In this document: positions 6,499 to 7,829 of the stretch, one piece after another
How the letters are laid out: each line of letters starts with the position of its first letter
Numbering within the stretch: the first letter of the stretch is position 1
NCBI GenBank assembly: GCA_014523665.1
Contig: JAATVR010000757.1
Span: forward strand, 1 to 7,829
Source of the DNA: Nitrososphaerales archaeon TH526
GTDB lineage: Archaea > Thermoproteota > Nitrososphaeria > Nitrososphaerales > Nitrososphaeraceae
Length of the DNA: 7,829 bases
Direction of reading: 5' to 3'
Position numbers and translations under genes: made by a program
Notes under the pieces: model-generated
Database searches by the model: none
What the model was told of the DNA's origin: nothing
What the model saw: the letters and a program-made list of their open reading frames with translations, nothing else

Positions 6499-6707
6499 AA
6501 TAAGCTGGTACTAAGAGTAGTGCGTGCTAACGACTACGAAGATATGGAAGAAGATATTATTGCAATCGACAAAGAATCACTATTTTTGATGACAGGGAGG
6601 CATGTCTTTAAAATACCAAAGTCATTTGTACAGGGATTTAATGGAAGTGGGTCTCCTTAAATCTTCTTGCACTTGCACTTGAGGTATTAAAGCTGGAGCT
6701 AACTTAA
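6499..6707 (+). pseudogene. PRC-barrel-like small protein remnant, frameshifted
   Basis: A frame open from 6499 to TAA 6658-6660 codes ANDYEDMEEDIIAIDKES and then LFLMTGRHVFKIPKSFVQGF with NGS. The arrangement 'D-x-G/E-x-[IV]-x-x-I-D ... F-K-I-P-K-S-x-V-x-G-F-N-G' is typical of short archaeal proteins with a PRC-barrel-like fold, in which NG is followed by a strand such as E-V-x-L. Here the frame stops right after NGSGSP, but the frame that starts at 6648 gives WVSLNLLALALEVLKLELT to a TAA at 6705-6707, which would restore the missing end. A one-base change near 6646-6651 therefore looks likely. Possible starts are GTG 6520 and ATG 6544 (38 residues to the stop), and an A/T-rich box lies near 6470. 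The N-terminal part seems short too. Family placement is from pattern memory and is tentative. Confidence 0.45.
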
Positions 6708-6864
6708 GCTTATTTCTCACGTCGCAATTCCTAAGCCTGCTACTCCCTACGATTACAGAAGCTCTGAGGATAATATAGTGTAACCCACCATGCCTTCAGA
6801 TTTATGACTCAATCTACATTATTTTCATTCCGACCACAAATATAGATAAGAATACCACGCTGAA

Positions 6865-7056
6865 TTAGTCTACGTTTCTTGCATTATTGTTATCGTCAGC
6901 GCCACAGATACTTTGATCGTTTTCTTGGTCCACGGCTTTGTCGTCGGCATCTTCTTCAATAATTGCACTATTGGTTGCATCGCTCGATGCGAAAGCACAG
7001 TCGATTACGAAAGAGCCGGCTGCACAGGCACCAATAACTGTTAAAATGTCATGCCT
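6865..7056 (-). pseudogene. Severed C-terminal tail of the pentapeptide-repeat protein
   Basis: Directly after the TAG of the pentapeptide gene (7057-7059) the same frame stays open for 63 codons to a TAA at 6865-6867. It codes a hydrophobic segment with two cysteines (ILTVIGACAAGSFVIDCAF) followed by a polar, acidic Asn/Asp/Gln-rich stretch (ATNSAIIEEDADDKAVDQEN, then DQSICGADDNNNARNVD). The frame has no ATG, GTG or TTG ahead of the hydrophobic part, so it cannot be a separate gene starting there. Its composition is that of a real secreted or surface protein and resembles tails I associate with thaumarchaeal secreted repeat proteins. The simplest reading is a nonsense mutation that shortened the upstream protein by 64 residues. 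Stop-codon readthrough is the alternative, and no stop-context signal was recognised. Confidence 0.6.
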
Positions 7057-7829
7057 CTATTGACAACTTGATATTTCTTTTATACTTCCATTATTTATTT
7101 CAACGATGTGAAATTGGTTTGCGTTAACGGCAAAGTTAGTAGTAACAGTTCTCACACTCTCACAATCAAATTTAGTTTCCCTTAGATTTGTAAGATTCAT
7201 ATCAACATTCGTTAGATTATCTCTGACGATATATGCATACGATAGATCGGCATCAGCAAGAGAAGCATTCGCTAGAGTGGTATTAACCAGACTAGCGTCT
7301 GATAGATCGGCATCAGCAAGAGAAGCATTCGCTAGCGTGGTATTAACCAGACTAGCGTCTGATAGATCGGCATCGTAAAGATTAGCATTTGTTAGATCAT
7401 TATTGCGAAGATAAGAATCTGATAGATCGGCATCAGCAAGAGAAGCATTCGCTAGAGTGGTATTAACAATTCGAGCAGTTGTCAGAGTATCATTGTCAAG
7501 ATCAGCATTTCTTAGATTAGCCCCGGTAAGAAAAGCATTGGTTAGGGTACCGCCCGAAAACTCAGCATTCGTTAGAGTAGCGTTATCAAGAGAAGCATCT
7601 GTTAGATCGCCATCACGAAGTGAAGCACCTACTAGATGAGCCTTCGGGAAATTAGCGTTCTTCAAGTTAATACTCGTAAGATTACCGGAAATCTGAGCAT
7701 TTTCTAAACTTGAAACTTCCAAATTAGTATTAAAAAGATTAGAATGCAAGAGTATTACTGAATCTAAGTTTACTCCGCTTAGATTTTTGTTAGAAAGATC
7801 TATTCTTTCAAACGAGATTTGTTGTTTGA
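7057..7829 (-). CDS. Pentapeptide-repeat protein, N-terminus outside window
   Basis: The minus-strand frame runs from the right edge to TAG 7057-7059 and gives 256 residues without a defined start. A TTG at 7747-7749 exists, but pentapeptide repeats already run before it (DLSNK, NLSGV, NLDSV), so it is not the start. About 40 pentapeptides of the form A-[D/N]-L-x-x follow, for example LADADLSDASLVNTTLANAS, ending near FDCES. Such repeats fold into a right-handed four-sided beta-helix, one coil per 20 residues. Repeats with central Leu and flanking Asp, Asn, Thr and Ala fit this. The last 32 residues (VRTVTTNFAVNANQFHIVEI and on) leave the repeat pattern. The function is unknown: pentapeptide proteins include DNA mimics, adhesion or scaffold proteins and many of unknown role, and no DNA-gyrase-inhibitor signature can be claimed. 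The plus frame over 7457-7639 is its shadow. Confidence 0.85.
   Translation of the reverse strand, partial: KQQISFERIDLSNKNLSGVNLDSVILLHSNLFNTNLEVSSLENAQISGNLTSINLKNANFPKAHLVGASLRDGDLTDASLDNATLTNAEFSGGTLTNAFLTGANLRNADLDNDTLTTARIVNTTLANASLADADLSDSYLRNNDLTNANLYDADLSDASLVNTTLANASLADADLSDASLVNTTLANASLADADLSYAYIVRDNLTNVDMNLTNLRETKFDCESVRTVTTNFAVNANQFHIVEINNGSIKEISSCQ
7241..7467. repeat. 60-bp coil-sized repeats in the pentapeptide gene
   Basis: Bases 7241-7300 and 7301-7360 are tandem copies differing at a single base (a at 7276, c at 7336). A third copy at 7421-7467 is identical to 7241-7287, with a diverged 60-bp unit (7361-7420) in between. Sixty bases code 20 residues, which is four pentapeptides or exactly one coil of the beta-helix. 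The near-identity at DNA level shows recent duplication or gene conversion. Confidence 0.9.

Noticed and set aside
7057..7059. TAG as a pyrrolysine codon
   Set aside because: Nothing in the window suggests pyrrolysine machinery, which is not known from thaumarchaea. A nonsense mutation is simpler.
7241..7467. Regular repeats resembling a CRISPR array
   Set aside because: The repeats are contiguous 60-bp units inside an open coding frame, with no spacers and no neighbouring cas genes.
7457..7639. Plus-strand frame of 60 residues, Arg/Val/Ser-rich
   Set aside because: It is a shadow produced by the regular codons of the pentapeptide repeats on the other strand.

Overview
The window looks like AT-rich, gene-poor chromosomal DNA of an ammonia-oxidising thaumarchaeon (Nitrososphaerales; a Nitrosocosmicus-like genome is my best guess). 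The assignment is an inference from recalled family patterns, not from a search. It rests on an intact DUF6659-type protein, a small single-finger C2H2 protein with an archaeal look, a decayed PLD-like sensor module of the sort common in Nitrososphaeria, a TTG start, and a TATA-like box placed as expected for leaderless transcription. There are no rRNAs, tRNAs, CRISPR arrays or recognisable insertion sequences.

Layout. Bases 1-202 are the 3' end of a plus-strand gene coding a Pro-Glu-Met repeat tail. Bases 203-3902 hold no intact gene. The first part of that stretch (about 295-1520, minus strand) carries clear gene remnants: a broken PLD-like sensor module (295-917) and, before it, an unidentified protein split over several frames (984-1520). 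The rest (about 1600-3900) shows only short, unrecognised reading frames and a few inverted repeats. Bases 3903-4802 are an intact SAM-dependent methyltransferase of the trans-aconitate methyltransferase type, with an unusual Ser/Thr/Lys-rich insertion. A minus-strand C2H2 zinc-finger protein follows (5338-5643), then a DUF6659 protein (6070-6420, plus) and a frameshifted PRC-barrel-like remnant (about 6499-6707, plus). The right end (7057-7829, minus) is a long pentapeptide-repeat protein whose start lies beyond the window. Its reading frame continues past a TAG stop for 63 more codons (6865-7056), which looks like the original C-terminal tail cut off by a nonsense mutation.

The genes do not form an operon or a shared pathway. 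Spacing is wide, strands alternate, and each intact gene appears to be its own transcription unit. The main theme is decay and repeat-driven change: at least four broken or truncated genes, an 18-bp/90-bp repeat array at the left edge and a 60-bp coil-sized repeat array at the right edge. I found no convincing new multi-gene system. The most distinctive points are the in-frame TAG in the pentapeptide protein, the methyltransferase insertion, and the ordered remnants of the sensor gene.
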